A stretch of 13,332 nt of DNA from Desulfoplanes sp. (GCA_028708105.1 JAQVZR010000019.1:1-13332); one strand, 5' to 3'; shown: positions 1 to 7,507, counted from the first letter of the stretch. Translations and numbers: made by a program. The notes: a model not told the origin generated them from the letters alone.

Positions 1-32
1 GGTAAAGTGGACCCCAAAAACCTAAGACCACG

Positions 33-62
33 AAAAAAGGGATTAGATTTTCATCTAACCCC
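33..62 (-). terminator. Rho-independent terminator of the tRNA-Lys gene
   Basis: Read on the minus strand, a 10-bp stem (62-53 pairing with 48-39, one G-U pair) closes a GAAA tetraloop and is followed directly by six T residues (38-33). It starts about 10 nt past the tRNA CCA end, so it is the natural 3' end of that transcript. Confidence 0.9.
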
Positions 63-72
63 TTGATTTTCC

Positions 73-148
<76 letters not shown>

Positions 149-184
149 AGAAATGCTGCCCGGTTTCCCAAGCGGCGAGAAACG

Positions 185-213
185 TGATTAGAGAGTTCTC
201 GCCAAGGTGTCAA
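185..213 (-). promoter_or_regulatory. Sigma-70-type promoter of tRNA-Lys
   Basis: On the minus strand a perfect TTGACA (213-208) is followed by a 17-bp spacer and TAATCA (190-185). The predicted start near 178 lies about 30 nt before the tRNA 5' end. An 8-bp inverted repeat, GGCGAGAA (174-181) and TTCTCGCC (196-203), straddles the -10 box and could be an operator. Confidence 0.75.
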
Positions 214-262
214 GAAAAATAACAAAATTATTTTTTCCGAATAGATTCAAAGTCTGACTTTT

Positions 263-1900
263 CTACTCTTCTGCTTTTTTACTCAGGTCCTCAAAAACAC
301 TCATGGCGGCCACCCCGCCTTCACTCACCGCGGTCACAATCTGCTGCACACCGCCGGTGATATCTCCAGCCGCATAGATACGGGGAAGGCTGGTACGTCC
401 CTGGCCATCCGTCCGGATATATCCAGCAGACGTTGTATCCATCCCGAGGTGCGCAACAATGTCCGTATTAGGAATAATGCCAATGGCCAGAAAAAGCGCA
501 TCTACAGGCACAGCCTCCAATTCTTCGGTGACGGTATCACGGAGCATGACCCTTGTGAGTTTTTCCTTGCCTTCCAGTTTATCGACAGTCCGATTCCATA
601 AAACAGGGATCTCTTCCCGAGCCACAGCATCCTGCAACCGCTGTTCGGCCCGGAAGCTGTCCCGGCGGTGCACGATGCGTACGTTCACCCCCAGATTTTT
701 GAGATGCAGAGCATCGGTCAACGCCGTATTACCTCCGCCAACAACAAGCGCATCCCTGCCTTTGTACAAATATCCGTCGCAGGAGGCACAATAGCTGATT
801 CCTCGGCCAAGCAACCGTTCTTCTCCATCGATCCCCAGTGACTTCCATGTGGCACCGGTGGCAACCATCAATGCCCTGGCGGCATACACGGCCTGGGACG
901 TATAGACTTCGACATCCCGCCCTAATTTAATATCCAAAACCTCTTCTCCCTCATGCACGGGAAGGTATTCCCGGGCCTGGGCGAGGAGGCTGGCCACAAG
1001 CTCTTTGCCGCCGATGGATGAAAATCCGGGATAATTTTCCACCACCGGAGTAACCGCCACCTGCCCTCCGGCGATAGATGCATCCAGAACAACCCCTGTA
1101 AGCCCTGCTCTGCTGGCATAAATCCCGGCAGTAAGCCCGGCGGGTCCTGCGCCGACAATAACCAGATCCACCCGCTGCGCCACCCCGGTATCACCGGGCT
1201 TAATCAGTTTCTTAGACGGGTTGAGCGTCAACAACTGAGCCATAAAAACCTGTTCAGGTTCCAAGCCCTGCGTCACAAAATCTTTTGTGTACACCGTATG
1301 GGGAACAGAACCCACAGTATAGGCCTCGGCCATTTTCTGATTTTCTCCGGTCTCAATACATTCAGCCTTCACCCGGTCCGGACGCTCCACCGCTGCCTTG
1401 ACAGCATTGAGCACCTGCCCCGGGCAATACGGACATCCAGGATTCACAAAGACCCGGATATAACGATCCTCCTCCAATGCCTTGAGCATTTTCCGGGACA
1501 CCTCGGAAAGCCCACTGTCCCTGGAAGAAACCATCACAAGGGTTTGAATGAATGACTGGGCTTCTTCCCCGGCAGGTGCACCGGTAAAACGAAGGGCATA
1601 GGTTTCAGGCTGGACCAGCAGGGTCGGAGAACGCTCGACCCCATATTTCTTGGCAGCTTCGGAATCCAGACCAAGTTCTTCAAAACCTATCCTGGAATCA
1701 ATGCGGTGCAGATCCCGCAATAACTTCCGGGCATACGCGCAATAGGGCTCATTTTCTCCCTTGGCCGTAAAAAGCAGCACCTGCACCTCGACATCCAGGT
1801 ATTCTTTAAAAACCTTGCCAAGATGAACTTTGCTCTCTTCATCCAATAACCAGCCATCTTTCTTTTCTTTGTTTTTATCTTTGGAAAATATTGGGCACAT
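263..1900 (-). CDS. Thioredoxin reductase with fused N-terminal glutaredoxin-like domains
   Basis: A 545-aa FAD/NADPH disulfide oxidoreductase, predicted cytosolic. Residues about 35-125 look like a first thioredoxin-fold unit with only one cysteine (Cys54 in PYCAYA). Residues about 145-225 form a glutaredoxin-like unit with the redox motif CPYC (156-159) and a VPHT cis-Pro region near 199-202. From about 244 the protein is a thioredoxin reductase: GAGPAG FAD motif (250-255), active-site CASC (371-374), GGGNTA NADPH motif (388-393), HRRDSFRA (411-418, NADPH-type phosphate binding) and AGD (511-513). The plan resembles AhpF, so electrons probably run NADPH -> FAD -> CASC -> CPYC -> a target disulfide. 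The start is set by GGAGGG (1911-1906) 5 nt before ATG 1900. The open frame continues to 1993 but the extension lacks a better ribosome site. The natural partner is unknown and no peroxiredoxin gene is adjacent. Confidence 0.9.
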   Translation of the reverse strand: MCPIFSKDKNKEKKDGWLLDEESKVHLGKVFKEYLDVEVQVLLFTAKGENEPYCAYARKLLRDLHRIDSRIGFEELGLDSEAAKKYGVERSPTLLVQPETYALRFTGAPAGEEAQSFIQTLVMVSSRDSGLSEVSRKMLKALEEDRYIRVFVNPGCPYCPGQVLNAVKAAVERPDRVKAECIETGENQKMAEAYTVGSVPHTVYTKDFVTQGLEPEQVFMAQLLTLNPSKKLIKPGDTGVAQRVDLVIVGAGPAGLTAGIYASRAGLTGVVLDASIAGGQVAVTPVVENYPGFSSIGGKELVASLLAQAREYLPVHEGEEVLDIKLGRDVEVYTSQAVYAARALMVATGATWKSLGIDGEERLLGRGISYCASCDGYLYKGRDALVVGGGNTALTDALHLKNLGVNVRIVHRRDSFRAEQRLQDAVAREEIPVLWNRTVDKLEGKEKLTRVMLRDTVTEELEAVPVDALFLAIGIIPNTDIVAHLGMDTTSAGYIRTDGQGRTSLPRIYAAGDITGGVQQIVTAVSEGGVAAMSVFEDLSKKAEE

Positions 1901-2285
1901 ACCTTCCCTCCGGAGATTTACAATGGAAACCATGGCATGAGTAACCGATAAAACGATATCAATGCTGAACCATACGATACTGTATATAACCACATTTGCC
2001 CATACATGTCATTGCCCGGAAGATTTTGATTTTCAAGATTCCTAACGCGCCCAGCCCAAAAATATCCCAGTAATTCCCCATAAAAATTACGTTCAAGGCA
2101 ACACTATCACTCACCATTCGCATAAAAATGATTTCAACTTGTTTAATTTCGGTTCATCCGGCGAGTGCGTACGTCTTGTCTATCAGGAGGTTGAATCCCG
2201 GCAAAGTGCGGCGGCTTTGCCCCGTACAAAAAACTAAAGTTATTTCGGAGAACCTTTCATGCATATATTACCATCCTCGCTGAGA
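1901..2285. other. Non-coding stretch upstream of the thioredoxin reductase
   Basis: I see no convincing gene here. It should hold the minus-strand promoter of the reductase gene, but no clear -35/-10 pair stands out. A small hairpin (2200-2206 pairing with 2215-2221, GGCAAAG/CTTTGCC) lies in a GC-richer patch at 2155-2225 that looks unlike its AT-rich surroundings and may be a remnant of another element. Confidence 0.4.
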
Positions 2286-2398
2286 GCACACATGAGTCCC
2301 CTTCCCTCGTTAGGGCGGGGTTAGGGGCGGGGTCGTTGTCGAGTCCTAAAACCCTCCCCCAGCCCCTCCCTGAACTAGGGCGGAGGGCCACTATGTGC
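2286..2398. repeat. 113-bp imperfect palindromic repeat, REP/MITE-like
   Basis: The ends are GCACAC (2286-2291) and TATGTGC (2392-2398). The two arms are rich in CCCTCC / GGGGCGG runs and match when one is reverse complemented, so the segment can fold into one long imperfect hairpin with its centre near 2340. No coding frame and no target-site duplication are evident. This type of C/G-run palindrome is typical of dispersed intergenic repeats, but I cannot test its copy number here. Confidence 0.6.
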
Positions 2399-2461
2399 CA
2401 TTTGGATGAATAAAGTGCTCATAGCAAATCATGTGACACAATCTGCCTTTTTAGATTCCAA

Positions 2462-2612
2462 TTAGTAAGTGATGTTACGCACGCCTTTCGAGAGCCTTGA
2501 GCTGAGTCCGATATCGTTTGCAAGAAGGTCCCCCCTCAAGGGGGGACCTTCTTGCCGGCAATGCCGGGCTCAGCAGAAAGATCTCGGTGGCGTGCGTAAC
2601 TTCAGTTAGTAA
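2462..2612. mobile_element. MITE-like long-hairpin element with 7-bp direct repeats
   Basis: A 137-bp segment (2469-2605) is bounded by direct copies of TTAGTAA (2462-2468 and 2606-2612), consistent with a target-site duplication. Its terminal inverted repeats share GTTACGCACGCC exactly (2474-2485 and, reversed, 2589-2600). The arms of about 60 nt stay alignable to the centre, where a perfect 16-bp stem (2520-2535 with 2540-2555) closes a TCAA loop. There is no transposase or open frame inside, so it would be non-autonomous and mobilised in trans. The central stem lacks a T-run, so it is not a normal terminator. The family is unknown to me. Confidence 0.65.
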
Positions 2613-2778
2613 ACTAGAAAAGTGCGCATTTGCGGGATGAGTTATAAATTCCTCATACTCGTTTCAATTCACGCGAATGCTGAACTATTATTTTATCATT
2701 TAAAAACAAAAGCTTATTGACAAACATCAATTTTTTTTCTTAAGAATAGAGTTTATGCTATAGAAATTTCTCCTGGGC
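2613..2778. other. AT-rich spacer before the truncated permease
   Basis: No gene is visible. A perfect TTGACA occurs at 2717-2722 (+), but the best -10 candidates downstream (TAAGAA after an 18-bp spacer) are weak. I see no remnant of the missing N-terminal half of the permease in this spacer. Confidence 0.35.
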
Positions 2779-3489
2779 TTGGATCTAACCAAAACGTACG
2801 TGACGCTCTCAAGTTTAGGGGCCACTTCAAACAGCGTACTCATACGTGATGCCGGATGGGGCTTGGGTTTCCCCACAGTCATTCTAGGTAGTATTTATTC
2901 CGGAATATTCACATCCACAGAATCCGCAGCAGTGGCGGTTGCCTATGCCATTTTCATAACAATTGTAGTACACAGAGAATTGTCTCTAAACGAGTTATGG
3001 GACATCTGTTGCGAAACAGGCAACGTCTCGGCCCGTATTTTGATTATGGTTGCCGCAGCTACACTCTTTTCATGGCTGTTAACAGTGGAAAACATCACGG
3101 CACAACTCGTCGCTCCTGTCATCGCTCTGAAGCCACCGCCATGGGCCGTGCTTTTATTCGCCAACATCTCCATGCTCGTCTCGGGAATGTTTATTGATGT
3201 CTTTTCCAATATCCTGATTTTCACCCCGCTTATGAAACCGCTGCTCCATTCTGCCGGGATAAGTGAACTACATTTCGGGGTCAGCGCTGCGGTTAATGCC
3301 GACATGGGCAACATAACTCCCCCCTTTGGCCTCAACCTGTTCATCGCCAGCGGCGCTTTCGGGGTAATTTATTTCAGAATGGTAAAGTCCGTACTGCCCT
3401 GGCTCGGATTGGCCATTATCTGCCTGGGCATTATTACCTATCTGCCGGCTATTTCGCTCTGGCTTCCAGGACTCCTGTACCCAAGATAG
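2779..3489 (+). pseudogene. TRAP transporter large permease (DctM family), 5'-truncated
   Basis: The readable frame gives about 236 residues beginning at a TTG with no ribosome site. They match only the C-terminal half of DctM, the large membrane subunit that moves organic acids with a periplasmic binding protein and a small DctQ subunit. Visible family signatures are LGSIYSGIFTSTESAAVAVAY, VSGMFIDVFSNILIFTPL, NADMGNITPPFGLNLF and the final YLPAISLWLPGLL. Family members are usually about 425-440 aa, so roughly 200 N-terminal residues and several membrane helices are missing. No dctP or dctQ gene is nearby, and repeat elements lie just upstream. The remaining frame is intact and ends in TAG, suggesting fairly recent truncation. 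A functional protein is unlikely. Confidence 0.8.
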
Positions 3490-3588
3490 GTAAGATACTA
3501 AGGAATGTCAGAGGGATCAGGTTAAAAAAATCATGGATAGTCGGTGATTATTGTCTAGACGATAGTTTCTAAAATTATCCGGAAAGCA

Positions 3589-3597
3589 TGTAATAAT
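3589..3597 (+). promoter_or_regulatory. Possible extended -10 promoter for the DUF4282-like gene
   Basis: TG-T-AATAAT resembles an extended -10 element and sits about 43 nt before the start codon. No good -35 is present at the usual distance. Weak prediction. Confidence 0.25.
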
Positions 3598-3639
3598 GTA
3601 TTGGCGCCACCATAAGAAGTATACAGGAACTCATACCTA

Positions 3640-3954
3640 ATGGATTTTCTTACATTTAAAAGCTTTATCAGCATCGATATTTTAATACTATTTTATTATC
3701 TAGGTGCACTTATATTGCCTATTGCTATATGGATATTACGAACAAGGCTTATACAAAAATATAAATTATTCAATACTGAATATGTAAGCGGGACGAAAAT
3801 ACTATGGAAAATGTTAGATAAAAAGCAACAAACTATGTTTATAGCATTGCTCATAACTTTTTTTCTATGCATGGAGTTATTCTGGAGAATTTTTTTTGAA
3901 TTTCTCATTGCCTATATGCAAATGAGGGATGCATTATTGCAAATCCAGATATAA
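3640..3954 (+). CDS. Small DUF4282-like membrane protein
   Basis: A 104-aa protein of unknown function. Two hydrophobic segments (about residues 10-34 and 65-92) predict an inner-membrane hairpin with a basic loop (RTRLIQKYK) between them. The opening MDFLTFKSFIS and the closing RIFFEFLIAYMQMRDALLQIQ resemble the DUF4282 pattern, in which an R..E.LI...R segment ends the domain. This match is from memory of the family. AGGA lies about 12 nt before the ATG. The gene is clearly more AT-rich than the surrounding metabolic genes, so it may be acquired or weakly expressed. It is followed by a hairpin at 3978-4012. Confidence 0.65.
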   Translation: MDFLTFKSFISIDILILFYYLGALILPIAIWILRTRLIQKYKLFNTEYVSGTKILWKMLDKKQQTMFIALLITFFLCMELFWRIFFEFLIAYMQMRDALLQIQI

Positions 3955-3977
3955 ATCATTCATGGTTACTTCACAAA

Positions 3978-4012
3978 CGAAACGCCCCGAAAGTATCCTT
4001 CGGGGCGTTTCG
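3978..4012. terminator. Bidirectional terminator hairpin between convergent genes
   Basis: A perfect 14-bp stem (CGAAACGCCCCGAA, 3978-3991, with 3999-4012) closes a 7-nt loop. It lies between the plus-strand DUF4282-like gene and the minus-strand aminopeptidase gene. The flanking T-tracts are short on both sides, so efficiency is uncertain. Confidence 0.75.
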
Positions 4013-4057
4013 TCGTGCAACTCTTCTACGCTATGTTGGTTCCAGACAAAGTCTCTC

Positions 4058-5266
4058 CTACAAATCCTGCATTTCAAATTTTCCCTGAGAATAAATCAAT
4101 ATCTTGCTGCCGTCATGCAGATGGGCAAAGACCTTCTTATCTTCGGTATTCACCAGATCCCAATGTAAAGCGGAATTATTAAAACCAAGCTCATCTTTCA
4201 ATGCCTGGCCAAGCATGGCAGCATCTCCGGCGTAGGTGTCGGCGTATGAATCCCCAACGGCGACATGGCAATTTCCTCTGCTGCCGCCAAAGTTTTCATC
4301 ATACAGAGTGTTGGCCATAAAATGATCAATCTGGGAAAACCTAGTGTCGGTTAAAGAAAATTCTCCCAGCCTTTTGGCTCCTTCGTCCATGCCCATCTGT
4401 CGGCGTACAAAATCCTGCCCTTCTTGAGCTGTGATATCCACGGCATCTCCATCGTTAAACTCAAGACGAACCCCTTTGACCAGGTTCCCGCTTCTAAAAG
4501 AAGGCTGGTCCGCGTAATAAACCCCGTTTGTACCCCGCCAATCAGGAGAAAGAAACAGTTCAAAACTAGGGATATTATGTCCGGAAACACCTACCCACTG
4601 CCGGTCTTTTCCCGGGGTGATACGCAGATCGGTATGATCCGAGAGTACATGATAAAAATCTACATCCATATTGTTCAGCCAGTCTTTCACCTTCTGTGCC
4701 TTGGTAAAAATTTCTTCCCATCTGGCAACAGGATCATCGTCATTCAGATACACAGCCTTGGCAATCTGATCTGCATAGGCCTGCTCACTCATCCCGGCAT
4801 TTTCGGCCAAAACTGGCGTGGGCATGAGACATAAGGTCCAGCCAAACCGGCCCTGGACTTCACGATCATCCAAAATTTCACGTAAATATTTTTTGGTTAT
4901 GGCCGACAGGGCTATTTTGCCGGGATCAATGTCTTTTAAGTGCGTTAAAGAGGCAGGCGACAAAATAGAAACCAGACCATTCAACCGCTCATAGAACTCC
5001 TGATCTCCAGGAATGTTAAAAGCAATCTGAAAGTCTTCAGCAGTGCTGAAGTGGGTTTTCTCACAGCCGGGATCGGGATTGATACGCAACACGGGATGAC
5101 AGCCCATGAGCAGTACCTGCTCAAGTACATGACGCGCAAGTCCAAGGCCGTCAATATCGCTACGGATAAGGATGATATCTCCTTTTACAAAGGACTGAAT
5201 CCGGGCCTTTTGCAGGCCCCATACTAAAATCTGGGCATATTTGTGCAGTTGATCTTCAGTAAACAT
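4058..5266 (-). CDS. M29-family metallo-aminopeptidase
   Basis: A 402-aa peptidase of the thermophilic-aminopeptidase clan (AmpS/AmpT, MEROPS M29), which removes N-terminal residues from peptides using two metal ions. No signal peptide is visible, so it should be cytosolic. By motif alignment the metal ligands are Glu236 (PSFELFLSP), Glu302 (LGEFSL), His334 (GNCHVAVG), His368 and Asp370 (SALHWDL), with the supporting YDEN at 322-325. A short glycine-rich insertion (FGGSRGN) sits between DEN and CH, as I recall in some M29 members. Length is normal for the family. The ATG at 5266 follows GAGG by 8 nt. It lies 95 nt downstream of cysE on the same strand, so it may be co-transcribed or have its own promoter. 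Confidence 0.9.
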   Translation of the reverse strand: MFTEDQLHKYAQILVWGLQKARIQSFVKGDIILIRSDIDGLGLARHVLEQVLLMGCHPVLRINPDPGCEKTHFSTAEDFQIAFNIPGDQEFYERLNGLVSILSPASLTHLKDIDPGKIALSAITKKYLREILDDREVQGRFGWTLCLMPTPVLAENAGMSEQAYADQIAKAVYLNDDDPVARWEEIFTKAQKVKDWLNNMDVDFYHVLSDHTDLRITPGKDRQWVGVSGHNIPSFELFLSPDWRGTNGVYYADQPSFRSGNLVKGVRLEFNDGDAVDITAQEGQDFVRRQMGMDEGAKRLGEFSLTDTRFSQIDHFMANTLYDENFGGSRGNCHVAVGDSYADTYAGDAAMLGQALKDELGFNNSALHWDLVNTEDKKVFAHLHDGSKILIYSQGKFEMQDL

Positions 5267-5361
5267 TAAAAATTCCTCTTTCTGGAAAAGTGATATTTTT
5301 TAGATAACGTAATCGTAGACACGGATGCGTATATATCCCATGCAAAAGGACCACAAACCGA

Positions 5362-6279
5362 TCAAATTCCTGCGCCGAATTCAAAACTCTTTTCCATGGG
5401 CCGGGACTGCCGGATCTGTGCTCCTGGGGGAATATCCCGGGTGATCCAGACATTACCGCCTATGGTTGCCCCCTTGCCGATGGTCACCCGACCAAGAATG
5501 GTCGCTCCGGCATAGATGGTCACGTCATCCTCCACGATGGGATGTCGGGCCAACCCTTTAATAAGGCTGCCGTCTTCGCCCTGAGGGAAACTCTTGGCAC
5601 CCAGGGTCACCCCTTGATAGATGCGTACATTTCTGCCCACGATGCAGGTCTCGCCGATGACGGTACCTGTGCCGTGATCGATAAAAAAGTGCTCACCGAT
5701 GGTCGCTCCGGGATGGATATCAATACCCGTCAGTGAATGGGCCATTTCAGCAATAATTCTGGGTATGATATCCACCTTGAACAGCTGCAGCTCATGGGCA
5801 ATGCGGTAATTGGTCAGAGCACGGATGGAAGGATAGCAGAAAATCGTTTCCCCCGGCGTCTTGGCCGCGGGGTCGCCCACAAAGGCCGCATCCACATCTG
5901 TGGCCAAAAGATGACGGATGTCCGGAAGCTTGCGGATAAATTTCCAGGCGATATCCCGGGAGCGCTCTTCGCAATCCTTGCACAAGGCCTTGTCTTCCCG
6001 CTGGCACACGAAACAATACCCGCGGTTGATCTGCTCGGACAGCTGCCGGTGCAGACGGTCCAGATTGGCTCCGATATAAAAAGGCATACTTTCGGACGTC
6101 ACATCCGAGGGCCCATAATATCCAGGAAAAAGCACGGCCCGCAGATCTTCCACAATGGACGCCAAAACGTCGACTGAAGGCATGGGGGCTTCGTGCCGCA
6201 GCCTGTGGCAGGTCAGGCTATCCTTGTTCTGTTCACAAAGCTCTTCAACAATAGCCGCGATTTCATTTCGTCGTACCAT
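5362..6279 (-). CDS. cysE: Serine O-acetyltransferase (EpsC-like CysE)
   Basis: A 305-aa enzyme that acetylates L-serine with acetyl-CoA to O-acetylserine, the first step of cysteine synthesis. The N-terminal helical region contains an unusual CFVC...CKDC pair (Cys89, Cys92, Cys100, Cys103). The conserved core begins at YPSIRALTNYRIAHEL (149-164) and continues into the left-handed beta-helix of hexapeptide repeats: GIDIHPGATIGEHFFIDHGTG (185-205) with the catalytic Asp/His region, then VIGETCIVG, GVTLGAKS, ARHPIVEDDVTIYAGATILG and IGGNVWITRDIPPG. The tail ends ...FGAGI; an isoleucine terminus is the usual hook that docks SAT into CysK. GGGAG sits about 4 nt before ATG 6279. An open extension to 6330 would overlap cysK and lacks this site. 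It is 37 nt downstream of cysK, so the two form an operon. Confidence 0.92.
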   Translation of the reverse strand: MVRRNEIAAIVEELCEQNKDSLTCHRLRHEAPMPSVDVLASIVEDLRAVLFPGYYGPSDVTSESMPFYIGANLDRLHRQLSEQINRGYCFVCQREDKALCKDCEERSRDIAWKFIRKLPDIRHLLATDVDAAFVGDPAAKTPGETIFCYPSIRALTNYRIAHELQLFKVDIIPRIIAEMAHSLTGIDIHPGATIGEHFFIDHGTGTVIGETCIVGRNVRIYQGVTLGAKSFPQGEDGSLIKGLARHPIVEDDVTIYAGATILGRVTIGKGATIGGNVWITRDIPPGAQIRQSRPMEKSFEFGAGI

Positions 6280-6316
6280 AAATCTCCCTACCCGGAAAAA
6301 CCGGCGTCGCAATGTC

Positions 6317-7249
6317 TTATTCTTCTCCAAACAAGGCTGTGCTCAGATAGCGTTCACCGGTATCACACACGATAAACACAATGATCTTGCCCTCATATTC
6401 CGGCCGCTTAGCCAGCTGCAGGGCGGCAAAAGCATTGGCCCCCGAAGAGATACCGCACACAATCCCTTCCTGACGCATAAGCTGTTTGGCGGTTTCGATG
6501 GCGTCCTCGTTACTCACCGGGATGATTTCATCAATACAGGCTCGATCAACCACTTTGGGTATAAATCCGGCCCCAATCCCCTGAATCGTATGCGGACCGG
6601 GAGCATTGCCCGAGAGGACGGCAGAATCTTCGGGTTCCACGGCAACGGTATGCACCAGAGAGTTCTTGCTCTTGAGATAGGTGCCCGTCCCTGTAATGGT
6701 CCCTCCGGTGCCTACCCCTGCAACAAAAGCGACAACGGCACCATCCGTATCTTCCCATATTTCCGGCCCTGTGGTCCGAACATGCATTGCCGGGTTGTCC
6801 GGGTTTTCAAACTGCATGGGCATAAAGGCCTGAGGGATTTCTGCAACCAATTCTCTGGCCCGTTCAATGGAACCGAGCATTCCCTCTTTAGCAGGAGTCA
6901 ACACCAGCTCAGCCCCCAGCCCCTTGAGCATCTTACGCCGCTCCACGCTCATATTTTCGGGCATGGTTAAAATAAGCCGCAATTTCTTGACCGCACACAC
7001 AAAAGCCAGACCAATCCCGGTATTCCCGCTGGTCGGCTCAACAATCACGGACTGTTCGGTAATATCTCCCCGTTTGATGCCCGCCTCGATCATATTCAAA
7101 GCGATCCGGTCTTTGACCGATCCGCAAGGATTATTGAACTCAAGTTTTGCAACCACCGTTGCCGAAACATTCTTGGCCATCGCGTTCAAACGCACTAGGG
7201 GGGTTCTGCCCACCAGATCCAGCATGGAATCTGCAATCTTCATTGCCAT
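6317..7249 (-). CDS. cysK: O-acetylserine sulfhydrylase (cysteine synthase A)
   Basis: A 310-aa PLP enzyme that condenses O-acetylserine with sulfide to make cysteine. Key features are DLVGRTPLVRLN (11-22), the PLP-lysine in NPCGSVKDR (Lys46), the substrate loop PTSGNTGIG (72-80), the phosphate-binding GVGTGGTITGTG, and ISSGANAFAA near the C terminus. Length is normal for CysK. GAGGAG lies 3 nt before ATG 7249 and 9 nt before a second ATG two codons later (7243), so translation may begin at the second Met. It is the first gene of the minus-strand cysK-cysE unit. Pairing with an SAT ending in isoleucine suggests a cysteine synthase complex. The promoter lies in the 7250-7693 region. Confidence 0.95.
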   Translation of the reverse strand: MAMKIADSMLDLVGRTPLVRLNAMAKNVSATVVAKLEFNNPCGSVKDRIALNMIEAGIKRGDITEQSVIVEPTSGNTGIGLAFVCAVKKLRLILTMPENMSVERRKMLKGLGAELVLTPAKEGMLGSIERARELVAEIPQAFMPMQFENPDNPAMHVRTTGPEIWEDTDGAVVAFVAGVGTGGTITGTGTYLKSKNSLVHTVAVEPEDSAVLSGNAPGPHTIQGIGAGFIPKVVDRACIDEIIPVSNEDAIETAKQLMRQEGIVCGISSGANAFAALQLAKRPEYEGKIIVFIVCDTGERYLSTALFGEE

Positions 7250-7282
7250 TTTCTCCTCATTTCATAAACCTTGAAAACCGTA

Positions 7283-7301
7283 GGTACCCGTATAATGTAC
7301 C
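7283..7301. promoter_or_regulatory. Inverted repeat overlapping a perfect TATAAT upstream of cysK
   Basis: GGTAC (7283-7287) and GTACC (7297-7301) flank 9 bp that include TATAAT (7291-7296, +). TTGAAA at 7271-7276 leaves only a 14-bp spacer, short for a standard -35. The dyad lies 34-52 bp before the cysK start, so it could be an operator for cysK, for the plus-strand transcript, or both. Tentative. Confidence 0.35.
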
Positions 7302-7302
7302 C

Positions 7303-7507
7303 TGCTTAAAAAGACACCTTCCATGCATTTACCAGGGACATACGCATGGAACGCTACGACCGACCATCCCCGTTTAAGAAACCATTGCCGAGAGACACTG
7401 CAACCGTCAATGGACATGATCAAAGCATTTCACGATGCTGGAATGCGAATCCATCGCCGCCAACCCCGGCGTACCGTACAAGGGGCACCCCTTGCGGGTG
7501 CCCTTTT
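7303..7507 (+). ncRNA. Candidate structured small RNA (no known family)
   Basis: A transcript starting about 7 nt after TATAAT 7291-7296 would end at the terminator at 7481-7507, giving roughly 205 nt. Within it are several self-complementary segments: CCATGC 7321-7326 with GCATGG 7344-7349, CCATTG 7382-7387 with CAATGG 7408-7413, and AGCAT 7424-7428 with ATGCT 7435-7439. Open frames crossing this stretch read through the terminator hairpin and have no family-like sequence. I do not recognise it as 6S, SRP, tmRNA or RNase P RNA. It could instead be a long attenuated leader of the downstream rhodanese-YceI gene. Confidence 0.3.
7481..7507 (+). terminator. Rho-independent terminator in the cysK / rhodanese-YceI intergenic region
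   Basis: An 8-bp GC-rich stem (GGGCACCC 7483-7490 with GGGTGCCC 7496-7503) closes a 5-nt loop and is followed by TTTT (7504-7507). No plausible gene ends just upstream, so it points to a short non-coding transcript or an attenuator. The next gene starts 187 nt downstream. Confidence 0.7.

Noticed and set aside
1901..1993. N-terminal extension of the thioredoxin reductase to 1993
   Set aside because: The added 31 residues are hydrophobic with no family match, while ATG 1900 has a strong GGAGGG at good spacing.
2155..2225. Possible group II intron or other retroelement remnant
   Set aside because: The resemblance rests on a few short motifs and one small hairpin, and no reverse transcriptase or domain V structure is present.
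6280..6330. Longer cysE start overlapping cysK
   Set aside because: It has no ribosome site of its own; ATG 6279 has GGGAG and gives the expected family N terminus.
6155..6970. 271-codon plus-strand frame opposite cysE and cysK
   Set aside because: Antisense shadow of two well-conserved genes, with no family pattern.
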